Shown here: in pieces, positions 44,023 through 53,925 of the stretch
Position numbering within the stretch: the first letter of the stretch is position 1
Layout of the letters: each line of letters starts with the position of its first letter
From: Sambucus nigra
Taxonomy: Eukaryota > Streptophyta > Magnoliopsida > Dipsacales > Adoxaceae
Assembly (NCBI GenBank): GCA_949130495.1
Contig: OX422213.1
Location: 201,369,660-201,433,659 of the forward strand
Reading direction: 5' to 3'
Length of the DNA stretch: 64,000 nt
Position numbers and translations under genes: made by a program
The notes under the pieces: generated by a model
What the model was told of the DNA's origin: nothing
What the model saw: the letters and a program-made list of their open reading frames with translations, nothing else
The model's database searches: none

Positions 44023-44559
44023 CTGTTAAAGACAAAGATTATAATAAGTCCATGATTGTTATAGTCTGTCACAAAACTTTCCTAATTGGCTAATATGTTA
44101 TTAATATATAGGTTAATTTAGCATAAAAAATAATAAGTTGGTGTTACCACATCAACTCTATCTTAAATGATAGTTGAAAAAAACACCTGGATGGAAGGAG
44201 ATTAAACCTTCTGTGATTAAAACACCTGAATAATTACCGGCAACACCCAAAAAATATAGGTGAAATATAGGATGAATGATTACCTGCATAAGATAGCTTG
44301 GACCAAGTGCATTAGAATCTTAAAAAGATTAACTGTTCATTACAATCTTAAGAAGATTAATTGCACATTACTACTTTAGAATTTGTGTTAGCTAGATTAT
44401 TTTGTTGCTCATAATGAAAAAAATAGGAATAACCAAAATATACCTGTTTGAATTTGGAGGTGACTCCTTGTTCTCCGTTGTAAAGGAAATGGAATCATTC
44501 CCGACGTCATTGGTACATCTGAATCACCTTTCTAAACATCTGTGTATTAGATCTATATA

Positions 44560-44671
44560 ACCAATAATTGCATCTTTCATAGCGAACAAAGAAACTTGAT
44601 TCGCCATATTCTCTCCACCGATATCAGGTGTTGAACCATATACAGCCTCAGCAAGAGCAATACCTCCGTCG
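44560..44671 (-). pseudogene. Captured NAD-isocitrate dehydrogenase-like fragment
   Basis: After an ATTAG acceptor the minus strand reads GGIALAEAVYGSTPDIGGEN and continues MAN. It matches the conserved C-terminal block of NAD-dependent isocitrate dehydrogenase subunits; the related isopropylmalate dehydrogenase is an alternative. Similarity fades after MAN. Confidence 0.8.
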
Positions 44672-44729
44672 CTAATAGAGTAGTGTACTACCCAAACCAA
44701 TAGACATACATATTTCCCTTGTTTCTCTA

Positions 44730-44820
44730 TTTCTGTTCTTCTTCAGCAGAATCATTGATCATGATTTCGCTAACTTCGTACCTATCATCGTCATCTACCG
44801 TTTGCCTGTGTCGATGGCAC
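44730..44820 (-). pseudogene. Exon-like fragment, unassigned
   Basis: The minus strand reads DDDDRYEVSEIMINDSAEEEQ before a stop (about 44810-44742). Acidic and coding-like, parent not recognised. Confidence 0.35.
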
Positions 44821-45437
44821 TACTTAAATCTTGTCACGTGACACAGACCTATGCAAATAAAAGAACACAAAACCTTAATAACAATAAAAGTAAGTAAAAT
44901 GTTAACTAATAAATTTAGGTAATGACAAACAAATTAATACCGTCTCAATTAACATAAATGAAGGAAACTCAAATGTAGTGCCGTCGAATGAAACTTAATT
45001 ATGCACATATGAAAACAAAATCCATTATTTATAATTATTACCAAGTGTTGAACGAAATTATAAGGCCCTAAATATCATTAATAGATTGAGGGACTAATAG
45101 AGTGAACCCTCAACAATTGTATGCAACTTCGTCCAAGTTTTCTAAAACTTTCCTACATAAGAAATCAATCACAAAAGGATAAAAAAAGAGTAGTATGATA
45201 TATGAGGAAATTGGACTTAACTATTTGTCCCAACAATGTAGGACGCGGTCACCTTTTACTCCCACATGGGACCAATAATATTATACTTATTCAAAGGATC
45301 TCTAGAATAAATGAATAATAGTGATGTGCTATAAATAAAAAGATGACTATATACCTTGCTCACTTAGTTTATCAAAAGATTCTTGTCAGTTCATAAAATC
45401 AATTGAATGGATGACCATGAATATCTTGCAACTTTAC

Positions 45438-45680
45438 CTTAATGAAATGTTCATATTTCCTGTTACCCAGACCAAAAATGCCATATGTAAGCGGCGAAAG
45501 CCAGATGCCCCGTTATTCTCCCTATAAAAGACCAAAAAATTCCTTAACAAAAAGTCTCTATAGTAAAACTTGACATGACTAAAACTATATTGACTTTTAT
45601 ATAGCTATCAACCCCTGTAAACCATTTGTAAAATCTCGAAGGGCTATCAGTAGGATCTCTATCTCCATAACTATGATGCC
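45438..45680 (-). pseudogene. Captured NADPH-cytochrome P450 reductase, two exons
   Basis: The upstream piece (45675-45600) reads YGDRDPTDSPSRFYKWFTG. The downstream exon (45510-45438) reads RGIWLSP then [18 protein letters not shown] and ends at a GTAAAG donor. Together they match the FMN-binding domain of plant P450 reductase, whose usual blocks are TYGDGEPTDNA and YGVFGLGNRQYEHF. A TAA lies at the start of the second exon. About 90 bp of intron-like DNA separates the exons, so genomic DNA and not cDNA was captured. Confidence 0.85.
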
Positions 45681-46408
45681 AATATCATATATTCAATTCA
45701 AATGTATAATAAGTTCCACATACCGGAGAAACCCCAATTTTAATAAGGTCAAGCATTTGCAATAAAGTGAATTACCTACGTTGCACAATCTGCGTTGCAC
45801 TAATGTGAACACACATTACACCCAACCTATGATTTAAAAGCATATGTAACTTAGGAAATAAAATTTTCACAATATTGCTTTCGCGAATCAAGTTATAAAG
45901 TACTTGAATCCCCGATAGAGTAAAGAAAACAGAAGTCCCCATAGCTAAATCGAGTAAGAAAGTCCCTGAACACAAATATAGAAAGATCTCCATAAATTTT
46001 AAACTTTAGGAATAATTTTAGAAGCTAGTAGGATTCCAAATAATAGTCATGGAAATTATACTTTTCAAGAAAATCATAACACAAAATAGCAAAAATGTAA
46101 ACCTAAATATAGTAATATGAACATATGAACTTCCAAACATATGACCTTGAAATAATAGATCCTAAATTGAACTTCCAATGCAAAGGTCCTAAAAAAATAA
46201 ACCAATGAAAACATTAGTTATGGAAGTAATGGTGTCCACCTTTAGAAGACAACAACATCAAAAGTCATGTTCAACACCAATTGAAATGCCAAAAATATAT
46301 TCCATTAGTCATATCAATTGAAATGACTAAAATATATTACATTAGTCATATCAATTGAAATGCCTAAACAACTAATGTTGATGTGAACTGAGGGAAAAAT
46401 TACCTTAC

Positions 46409-46510
46409 CTCATAATAACAGCAACTTGGTCAGTGTCTTCCTTACAACACAAACTCCTTCCCCGAACCCCAGTTGTGGATGTTGATTCACAGGGCACAGA
46501 TGGACCAATG
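46409..46510 (-). pseudogene. Captured exon-like fragment, unassigned
   Basis: Minus strand: GPSVPCESTSTTGVRGRSLC, open to a GTAAGG donor at 46408. Base composition stands out from AT-rich surroundings. Parent not recognised. Confidence 0.45.
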
Positions 46511-47224
46511 TAAAACATGTAATAAAATGACATTAAGTAACAAAACTAAATCATATGATGACATGCAAGAATTATACATAATTCTTATATTCATAAACAA
46601 ACATGCAAGAATCACTCATATATCTTTTTTCAATCCTCAAGACAAATAATAAACCAACATATAAGGATGTAATGAAGCACATACTATGGTAATATAGTAA
46701 GGTATTAAGACATTCATGGTTTGGGGGTCCAAAAATAACAAATCAGACATACATTAGAACCAAATTCACTAATAATTCAACATTAGCAAAAGTCAGAAAC
46801 CACTTCAACAACTAAAATTGAGACGAATGCTAAAATCATACATATGTTAGAAATGAAATCAAAACGAATCAGGCATACAATAGAACTAAAATCGAAACGC
46901 AATCAAAAAATCAGATATACTTTAGAACTAAACACACTAATAATTAAACGAAAGTTAAAATAAGAAACCACTTCAACAATTAAAATCGAAAAAAAGCTAA
47001 AATCAGACAAACATTAGAACCGAGAGCGAAATGAATCAGACATACGTTAGGACTGAAATCAAAACAAACGCTAAAATCAGACATACGTTAAAACCAAACA
47101 CACCAATAATTAAACCAAGTTAAAATTAGAAACCACTTCAATGATTAAAATCGAATCGAAAGCTAATAGTAGACATAAATTAGAACTGAAATCAAATGAG
47201 ATAATTCTTGAGGGTTTAACTTAC

Positions 47225-47287
47225 TTGGCTACATGTGCACCTTCATGGTCAACATGTTCGGAATGGACATTGCCCTTTGAAACTCCC
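47225..47287 (-). pseudogene. Captured exon-like fragment, unassigned
   Basis: A TTTTTTTTTCAG acceptor (to 47288) and a perfect GTAAGT donor (from 47224) frame 63 bp that can read GVSKGNVHSEHVDHEGAHVA. Good splice sites argue for a real exon; parent not recognised. Confidence 0.5.
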
Positions 47288-47699
47288 CTGAAAAAAAAAT
47301 ATGAATAAAAAAAATAAACATAAAACTAAGCACAAAAAGGTATGACTATTAAGAAAAACAAAACAATCCGTGCGTCTACCTCTTCAAATAATACACAAAA
47401 TTCATCCATTTACAACATCTTCAAAACAACTCATTTTGAAGTGTAAATCCAACTGTGTTGCTATCTCAACTCTCAAATCATACAAAAAGAGAGAAAATAT
47501 ACCTGAGATTTGTAGTGTAAATCCACATAAATGCTCGCAACTGGACCAATCTCATCCATCATATTCTAAGATTAAACAGATTTTTATCTGAAAAATAACT
47601 AAAAAAACAACAAAAAGGTTAGAAGACGTAAATGAGAGTTGCAATTCCTGAAAAAAACAACCGATATTGAAAATCAAACATTAGTTTTTAAAAAATAGA

Positions 47700-47960
47700 T
47701 AAAAAAATAAACCGTAAAGCTTAGATTTTCAAAATGGGTAACGGATTCACGCTGAGGGTGATAGCGGTGGGGAAGGGTAAGAGAATCTGTTGGCCTTGCA
47801 TTGTTAGTAATGGGTATTGGAGCTATGGAGGGACGGGGAAGTTTAGGGCTCGATGGGGGCAGATGAGTTAGGGCTGAGGGAGAGAGGAAGATCGTGGTGC
47901 TTTGGGAGAGTAAATGGTAGAGAGTGGTGAGAAGGAATGCATTTTGCTTGTGTTTACCAA
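47700..47960 (-). other. GC-richer island near the Helitron 5' end
   Basis: On the minus strand a CT-rich leader (CTCTCCCTCAGCCCTAACTC) is followed by ATG at about 47801. A short frame MQGQQILLPFPT ends near 47725. It looks like the 5' leader and first exon of a captured gene, which could supply a promoter to the downstream exon series. Inference only. Confidence 0.4.
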
Positions 47961-48130
47961 ATTAGTCCTTATGTTTAAATTAAAGTGGAAGAGAGAGAAT
48001 TAATTGGTGAGTAAAAAAAGGGTGGAAATCAAATATTTGAGGGTAAAATGGGTATTGCAGGAAAATGTGCATATGAATGACATCATCAACTAAGCTTATG
48101 ACATACATAAGTTTTATACTTTATTATATA

Positions 48131-49001
48131 TATACGTGGTGGGTTGAGGTCCTAATGGATCTCGACGATCGACACTGCCAAGTAGTTGTGTATCAGGGGG
48201 GTTCTTTGTTTGAATTTCCCTTTGCAAGATACCCCACATATGAATAGAGCGTAGTGTTGGGAATGGGGAGAAGTTTATCCTTTAGTACCCAGTTTACTTA
48301 GGACCTTTAGGGTTTGGGGATGACGGATTGGTTAGGCAGAGTAGCTTGACTAGGATGTTTAGAGGGATACGCTAGGAGTGCACTATTAGAAGAGAGGTAA
48401 GGGGTATCTCATGGGAGTGCGATACCAATTTAAATATGAGATAAAACATATTTTCTTAAATAAAGCATTTATGCACTTGCTAAATATTTTCACAACTCGG
48501 GCTCTGACCCGTTTCTATATTTTTCCTCTCTTGCCATATATTATATATATAGGTGTCCAGACACAGGGATTCCTGGATGATGATCCTTTCGAGTCAGACG
48601 TCTACTGCAGCAGCTGTGGATGCATGCAGGTTTTCGGTAGATGCTTCCATCCTTGAAATCTAGATAGGAGTTACTGTATAAATACTCGGGTTAAAAGCCC
48701 AACTGCATTTATTTATTTTTTTACTGCCTTTTATGCGAATTTCATTTGGTTTGTATTATTATTAAACCGAGTGTTCGGTTATTTTATTTCTTTTCAGTTC
48801 CATTTATATAAACTGTGTGAATGCCTTAAGTGTATAGTTTGTTTAAAAAGATTAGTTAAATAAAATTTTGACGCTAGCCTAATAGGTTATTAGTAAATAA
48901 TTTTGTTTTTGACAGTGATGCTAAGAATGAACCATGTGCGACTCCTTTTTTAATTTGGTACTTTAGTGATTGTCCGGTATTTTATTAGGCGGGGTGTCAC
49001 A
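48131..49001 (+). repeat. LTR B of the outer element, last segment
   Basis: It starts with the second module copy (48153-48285) and is collinear with LTR A 10060-10916, ending GGCGGGGTGTCACA. It closes the outer element. Confidence 0.92.
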
Positions 49002-49172
49002 CCCAGTAAGAGTAAAAAGGTGGATACAAACACCCTAGTAATAGGTTTCTCAAGATTAAAATTTAAGGGGATCCTGGACCCTCATGATGACCCACTAGTT
49101 ATTACTTCAAAGGTACATAGATATGACGTTCCTAGAATGATCGTCAATGGAGACTTAAACTTCATCAATCTC
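49002..49172 (+). pseudogene. Tat gag-pol fragment (protease region), right part
   Basis: Reads KKVDTNTLVIGFSRLKFKG then DPHDDPLVITSKVHRYDVPR. It aligns with KVDMDTLVVGFSQLDFKG and SPHDDPLVITTRVHGCDVGR in Tat-2, just before the protease active site. It follows the 7422-7622 fragment directly in the protein. The active-site D-G-S-S is not conserved and similarity ends near 49172. Confidence 0.85.
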
Positions 49173-50424
49173 TTAGACATTTTGGTAAGAATAGTTTTTA
49201 TTTGAAAAATGTGAAGTTTGTTTCCTTAAAAGTTACAGAGAATTTAAGGGTATGAAAATGGGAAAGATAAAAGATTATACTTGAGGAAATGGAAAAGGAA
49301 AGAGGGGGGAATGAATTTATCCCCATTTAATCCCTTCGTCATTATAAAGGATATGAAATGTCTGCTCTCTATAGAGATAATAACACTCTAGCTTCCCTTA
49401 GGCCACATGTTTCGTGCATAATGATGGCCGAGGAAATGCCAGTTATGGAGTATTTAACCTTAAGACTGAAGATTACAAGCAAAGATAGAACTCTCACTTA
49501 TTTTAGCGGGGAACATGTCATCTTTAAGGAACTTCAACCCAAAATTACATGCATGTTTTATAACACAATTAACATAATTAGGACGGTTAGGTCTACAGAC
49601 CAACCCCATTATTATGGGAAAAGTTAAAGGAAGATAAAGTCGACTTGGCCCACAGGATAGGGAACGTGACACTCATTAATCAGAATACGCTTGGGCTAAG
49701 TCGGTTTGAATCAAGCATGCTTGACTATGCCATGACTCTTTCGGTAAATGCAAATAAATATCTCAAGTAATGGAGTCCCACTCTAGCTCAACTATTTTAG
49801 AGGTAATCAACTCATAATGATAATATCATAAGTGAACATAGATATAACTTATCATTTATGTATACAAGACCCCACTATGAGGAGCACATAGGTGGACAAC
49901 TAATTAAATATCTATTATAAGCTTGGCTTACTCTCAACTAAAAACCCCACAACTCCAAGTTATTTCCTTGATAGTAAAAAGACTCCATTTTCTCGTGGAA
50001 GTAGGCAATGTCGATTTGGCCAAACCATGTACATTTTGTGTTATTTTACTTTTCAGCATAACAATCAACGCATAATTTGGTAATTAGTAGTATTGTATAT
50101 TCGATCCTCTGCTGAAATGATATTTTTTTTAAACTACGTTAATAAGGCATATTTTTTAAATATAAGGTCTTATTCATCATTTTATTGGCAGACAACCGTG
50201 AAAACTTTAACCACTTTTTATTAGCATCAGAATTATAAATTTCCATTGTAAAATGTGATTATTGAAGATTTTATCGTTAGTAATATTACCCACAAATTAT
50301 TCCTAAGGGTAATAAACTGCTTAGTTCCTATTTAACAGGTTATTTGAATTATCATACCAACGATAAACATATAATCTCAATTTCCTCCTCGTAGAAGTTT
50401 TTCATCCATTGACTAGGACCAACA
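49173..50424. other. Unassigned AT-rich region
   Basis: No recognisable gene. An 89-codon frame at 49358-49627 has no motif I know. It may be the decayed continuation of the old Tat element. Confidence 0.5.
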
Positions 50425-50432
50425 CTTTCGTC

Positions 50433-51088
50433 TAGGCCTGTCAATCGGGCTCTATGAGCCGAGCTTATGGTCGATCAAGCTCGACCCGATTTTGATTTAC
50501 TTGGCTCAAGCTCAAGCTCGGCCCGAACGAGCTTGAGAGTGCTTGGCTCAAGCTCGGCTCACAAAATAAATCGGGCTTCGGGCCCAATTTGAGCCGGCCC
50601 GAATTGAATATTTCAATACATATTTATTTATTTTAATAATTAATATTCATATTTCAATAATAAAAAAATATATATTTTAGCAATAAAAAATATATTTCAG
50701 CACTAAAACAAATCTAATTCAGCACTAATATATTGACATTTCAACATTAGTAAAACACATTTCAGCACTAAAAAATTAATTTCAAAACACTAAAAAAATA
50801 CATTTCAGCACTAAAAACACATATTAGCACTAATATTGACATTTTAGCATTAAAAACCCCCATTTCAGCACTAAAATAACAGATTTCAGCACTAAAAAAA
50901 CAAATTTTGGCGCTAATATTGGCAAGTCCCGTAACATTAAGTAAAGTAAATTAATAAATGACCTTTCTTATTTTTGTTTCTTTAATATTAAGTCCAATAG
51001 TTTATTTCCAATAGTTTATTTGCATAAGGATAAAATTATAAAAATTATTTTATTTTAAAATATTTTTTACATATCATAGAAAATAAAA

Positions 51089-51170
<82 letters not shown>

Positions 51171-51359
51171 TAGATATATTATTTCGGGCCGAGCCTAGTT
51201 CGGGCTTGAAAGTGCTTCGCTCGCGCTCGGCTCAAATTGAATTCGGGCTTACTATCTCGGCTCAAACTCGGCTCGACTCAAACTCAATAAAAGCTCGGCC
51301 CAAATTAAGCGGGCCGAGCAAGCGGGCTTCGGGCCCGCTCGGCTCAATTGACAGGCCTA
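50433..51359. mobile_element. Non-autonomous hAT-like element (927 bp)
   Basis: Terminal inverted repeats TAGGCCTGTCAAT...ATTGACAGGCCTA are flanked by a perfect 8-bp duplication CTTTCGTC (50425-50432, 51360-51367), the hAT signature. GGGCCGAGC/GCTCGGCTCA subterminal blocks, inverted between the ends, extend 150-180 bp inward. The middle is AT-rich: short CATTTCAGCACTAAAA repeats (50690-50900) and (TA)n at 51093-51168. No transposase. Confidence 0.93.
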
Positions 51360-51827
51360 CTTTCGTCTTTTATGATTGGATATCTATTTGTATGGAGTAG
51401 AGTTGGGTGATAGATTTTAAGTGAGAGAGAATTGGATGTACATAAATGCTATTTATTCCTACATTTCTTACCTACATGTTTTATCGAGTTGCTTTGACAT
51501 ATTTGTATGTTTGATTGAATGCTTAGTACCTTTGACTAAGTCAAATGTACAGAGTCCAATAAGAAATGTAAATAAATATGTTGATACTTGCAATACTCCT
51601 CTTGAATGTTAATGTAACTGGGATGAATGTGCATAAATTTGGATTATATATTGAAGTTTTTAAATTTGGATTATATGCGATTTGTTAATTAGTGGCCTCA
51701 GACTTAAATTGCCACGACACTGACAATGTCACATGAATGGCCGTATAGCACTCTCGATCTACTTCAATTGATGCCCAATAACGACAATTCATTAACACTA
51801 TGAGCACATCAACTGTTGTCTATTGAC

Positions 51828-52091
51828 AGGGTCCCGCCAGGGCACAAAAAATTATGACTTTTGGGGGAGACTTTGTGGAGTTATTTTGTACGCATAGCAC
51901 TACTTTTTTATTAAGAATAATGCTATGAGTACAAAAAACTCTCCCAAATCTGATGTGGATTCCACATATTCTCTCTCCTACCTATTAAACATTGTCTTGT
52001 GGTATGGGGTCCCGCCAGGGCACAAAAAATTATGACTTTTGGGGGAGACTTTGTGGAGTTATTTTGTACGCATAGCACTACTCTTTTATTA
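51828..52091. repeat. Direct repeat with MITE-like inverted segment
   Basis: About 85 bp beginning GGGTCCCGCCAGGGCAC occur at 51828-51913 and again at 52008-52091. The intervening ATGCTATGAGTACAAAAAAC (from 51931) is the approximate inverse of GTTATTTTGTACGCATAGCA in the second copy, so 51930-52080 can fold like a MITE. No clear target duplication seen. Confidence 0.65.
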
Positions 52092-52099
52092 AACCCTAT

Positions 52100-52185
52100 A
52101 ATCAACTTAGCTGTGGTTAGATCACGAGTTTGCTCGCCTCGAGGTGGTTGAAAGTTGGTTCGAGAATTGCCCTCCGTTGCTTAAA
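52100..52185 (+). repeat. Possible tRNA-derived SINE remnant
   Basis: GTGGTTAGATCACGAG resembles an A box and GGTTCGAGAATTG a B box, followed by CTTAAAAAAAAGGG. No target duplication found. Confidence 0.35.
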
Positions 52186-52624
52186 AAAAAGGGAGAATAA
52201 TTCCTCGGACATTTTTTAATACCCATTTAGTCCAAACCTTTTTATTTTGCCTCAAAAAGTCCTTTGCCACATATTTTGGAGAGGGAGTGCCGCTGGCGCG
52301 AACCTCTAAAAATAAGAGGATATTGAGTGCTTAATGGACTAAATGGATTAAACTAAAAATATGTGACCTTTTTAAAAAAAATATATTATTTAATAATTGA
52401 CCCTAAAAAAAAAGCATTTATCAACATTGACGACTGAAAATGACTACCTGCTGCCAAGTTGGTTTAAGAAGGAATTCACACCAGTTTTTTTCTAAGTCAT
52501 ACTTAGAAGATTTTTTATTAGATCTTTAGTACAGTTTAAGGAAGTAGGAAGTTCCTGTATACAAACTGTTACTTGTTTGAATAGTATAAAATATAAACCC
52601 CTCCCAAATGCATCATATAGATGT
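52186..52624. other. 3' flank of the RID3-like gene
   Basis: AT-rich sequence with no further feature seen; it would contain the 3' UTR and polyadenylation signals of the minus-strand gene. Confidence 0.5.
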
Positions 52625-53836
52625 TCATTCATCGTCTCTCTCATCATCACCACCATCACACTTAGTTCCAGCCTTGGCCTCCTTAAAAATGAGCTCCAAC
52701 AGTTTCTCATAAACCCCAATTGCCGACTCCAAATTCGTAATCGCTCTACTCCTATCCTCCACCACCCCCTTCAACACCCCCTCCATTTCCATCACCTCTT
52801 TTACCGGCCTTTTCACCTGATCTTCACTGCATAATCCCAAACCCATTCTACTAAATCCCCCCCAGCTATCACCTCCAAACTCACCAAACCCTTTTGCCAC
52901 CACCATCCCACTAATACCCCCGCCTCCCCCTCCCTCTCCCCCAACTACCCTAATCACCTCTCCTCTCTCCACTTCCCAAACGCAAACACTCCCATCTTCA
53001 GAACCACTTATCAAATTCCTCCCACCATTAATCATCTCCAGTCCCATTATTGCACCACTTTGTTTCTGGACCCACTTTCTCCCATATGTAGTACCCGTAA
53101 GCCCACCATTATAAACCGACCCATCAGCTCCCCCAACGTAAAACTCTGACTCCAAAGCGTCCATCACCACCCCAAAGACCGGACACGGAAATGACACCGT
53201 ATAAAGATGCGTCCCCTGCATGAGGTTCCAAAACTTACACGTACAGTCTAAGGAACACGAGATTACAATGGACATACCAATAGTAATATTGGTCACAGAA
53301 GATTCATGCCCAACAAACCTATGCAGTATTGGCCGTTTGTTTTGTACTAAATTTTTAGAATCTAGAAGTGAATAAATGGAAATAACTGCTATAGTCCCAT
53401 CGTCACTTCCGGAAACTAAAAGCGAGCCATCTTGGTTTAATACAAAACACGTTACTGGTTTAGAATGAGCTGGGAAAGATTGGATTAAATCTCCTGAAGG
53501 GAGAGATAAGACATGGATGTTCCCGAAAATGCCCCCGGCGAAAATATAATCGCCGTTTTGAGCGGTGAGAATGGGAGCCACTGGCTCTGGGACGGGGATG
53601 TGGTGGAAGGGGGTTGATGTCCACCAGTTGTAGAGATGAATTGAGCCGAAGCCGCTGGTTGAGGAGACATGAGAGGCGGCAATGAGGTTCTTTTGGGTGA
53701 TGATGGTGAGGCCGTTGTGGGGGGATTTGCTGCCGGAGAAGTGAGCTATGGTGGCACCATTGGAGGGGTTGTAAGCGGTGATGGGGCCATCCGGGGAGCT
53801 AGTTAGGACAATTTCCTTATGTGAGAATGGGGACAT
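52625..53836 (-). CDS. RID3: WD40 protein, ROOT INITIATION DEFECTIVE 3/IPI3 (WDR18)-like
   Basis: A single-exon frame on the minus strand encodes a WD40 beta-propeller: HEIV-type start EIVLTSSPDGPITAYNP, repeats with SGSDDGTIAV (about residue 141), GHESSVTNI to CKFWNL (180-205) and ISGSEDGSVCVWEV (270-285), then a C-terminal helix (ITNLESAIGVYEKLLELI). The order fits plant RID3 and yeast Ipi3/human WDR18, subunits of the Rix1 complex in nucleolar 60S ribosome maturation; Arabidopsis RID3 affects meristem formation. The frame is open from 53965, but a TATA box at 53919-53925 places transcription start near 53890, so ATG 53836 (403 residues) is preferred over ATG 53905. A poly-glycine run (GGEGGGGGG) is unusual. 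The gene appears intact. Confidence 0.88.
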   Translation of the reverse strand: MSPFSHKEIVLTSSPDGPITAYNPSNGATIAHFSGSKSPHNGLTIITQKNLIAASHVSSTSGFGSIHLYNWWTSTPFHHIPVPEPVAPILTAQNGDYIFAGGIFGNIHVLSLPSGDLIQSFPAHSKPVTCFVLNQDGSLLVSGSDDGTIAVISIYSLLDSKNLVQNKRPILHRFVGHESSVTNITIGMSIVISCSLDCTCKFWNLMQGTHLYTVSFPCPVFGVVMDALESEFYVGGADGSVYNGGLTGTTYGRKWVQKQSGAIMGLEMINGGRNLISGSEDGSVCVWEVERGEVIRVVGGEGGGGGGISGMVVAKGFGEFGGDSWGGFSRMGLGLCSEDQVKRPVKEVMEMEGVLKGVVEDRSRAITNLESAIGVYEKLLELIFKEAKAGTKCDGGDDERDDE

Positions 53837-53918
53837 TTTTGTGGTTTTGAAAGACAAATGGAAGAGTGGAAGTTGTGAGGTGAGAATGGCACGAGAAGAG
53901 TCCATGGGTGAGTGAGGA

Positions 53919-53925
53919 ATATATA
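53919..53925 (-). promoter_or_regulatory. TATA box of the RID3-like gene
   Basis: CCTATATATTCC on the minus strand, 83 bp upstream of ATG 53836 but only 14 bp upstream of ATG 53905. This spacing decides for the downstream start. Confidence 0.6.

Larger units (their letters stand above)
40848..48130 (-). mobile_element. Non-autonomous Helitron with captured host gene fragments
   Basis: On the minus strand the element ends with hairpin CGTGCC-TTCA-GGCACG (40875-40860), eight bases, then CTAG and a flanking T at 40847: the classic Helitron 3' end. The other end lies in AT repeats near 48125-48134; minus-strand ATATATAATAAAGTATAAAAC there looks like a Helitron 5' start, but the initial TC is not resolved. 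The LTR B sequence is interrupted exactly here and no target duplication is expected. No Rep/helicase is present. Exon-like pieces of at least five unrelated plant genes lie on the minus strand, the orientation typical for Helitron capture. Confidence 0.82.
7623..49001 (+). mobile_element. Outer non-coding Tekay-type LTR element carrying nested insertions
   Basis: LTR A (7623-10916) and LTR B (26208 to 49001, split by Tat-2 and a Helitron) are copies of one 3.3-kb LTR. Without nested insertions the internal part is only about 3.1 kb (10917-12982 plus 25216-26207) and has no recognisable gag or pol, so this is a large retrotransposon derivative that must have been mobilised in trans. It has a tRNA-iMet-like primer site and a polypurine tract in the correct places. 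The flanking duplication is degenerate (CCACG 7618-7622, CCCAG 49002-49006), but removing one copy restores the reading frame of the interrupted Tat gene. Confidence 0.88.

Noticed and set aside
45772..45993. 73-codon minus-strand frame with hydrophobic start
   Set aside because: No recognisable family and no splice context; probably chance in Helitron filler DNA.
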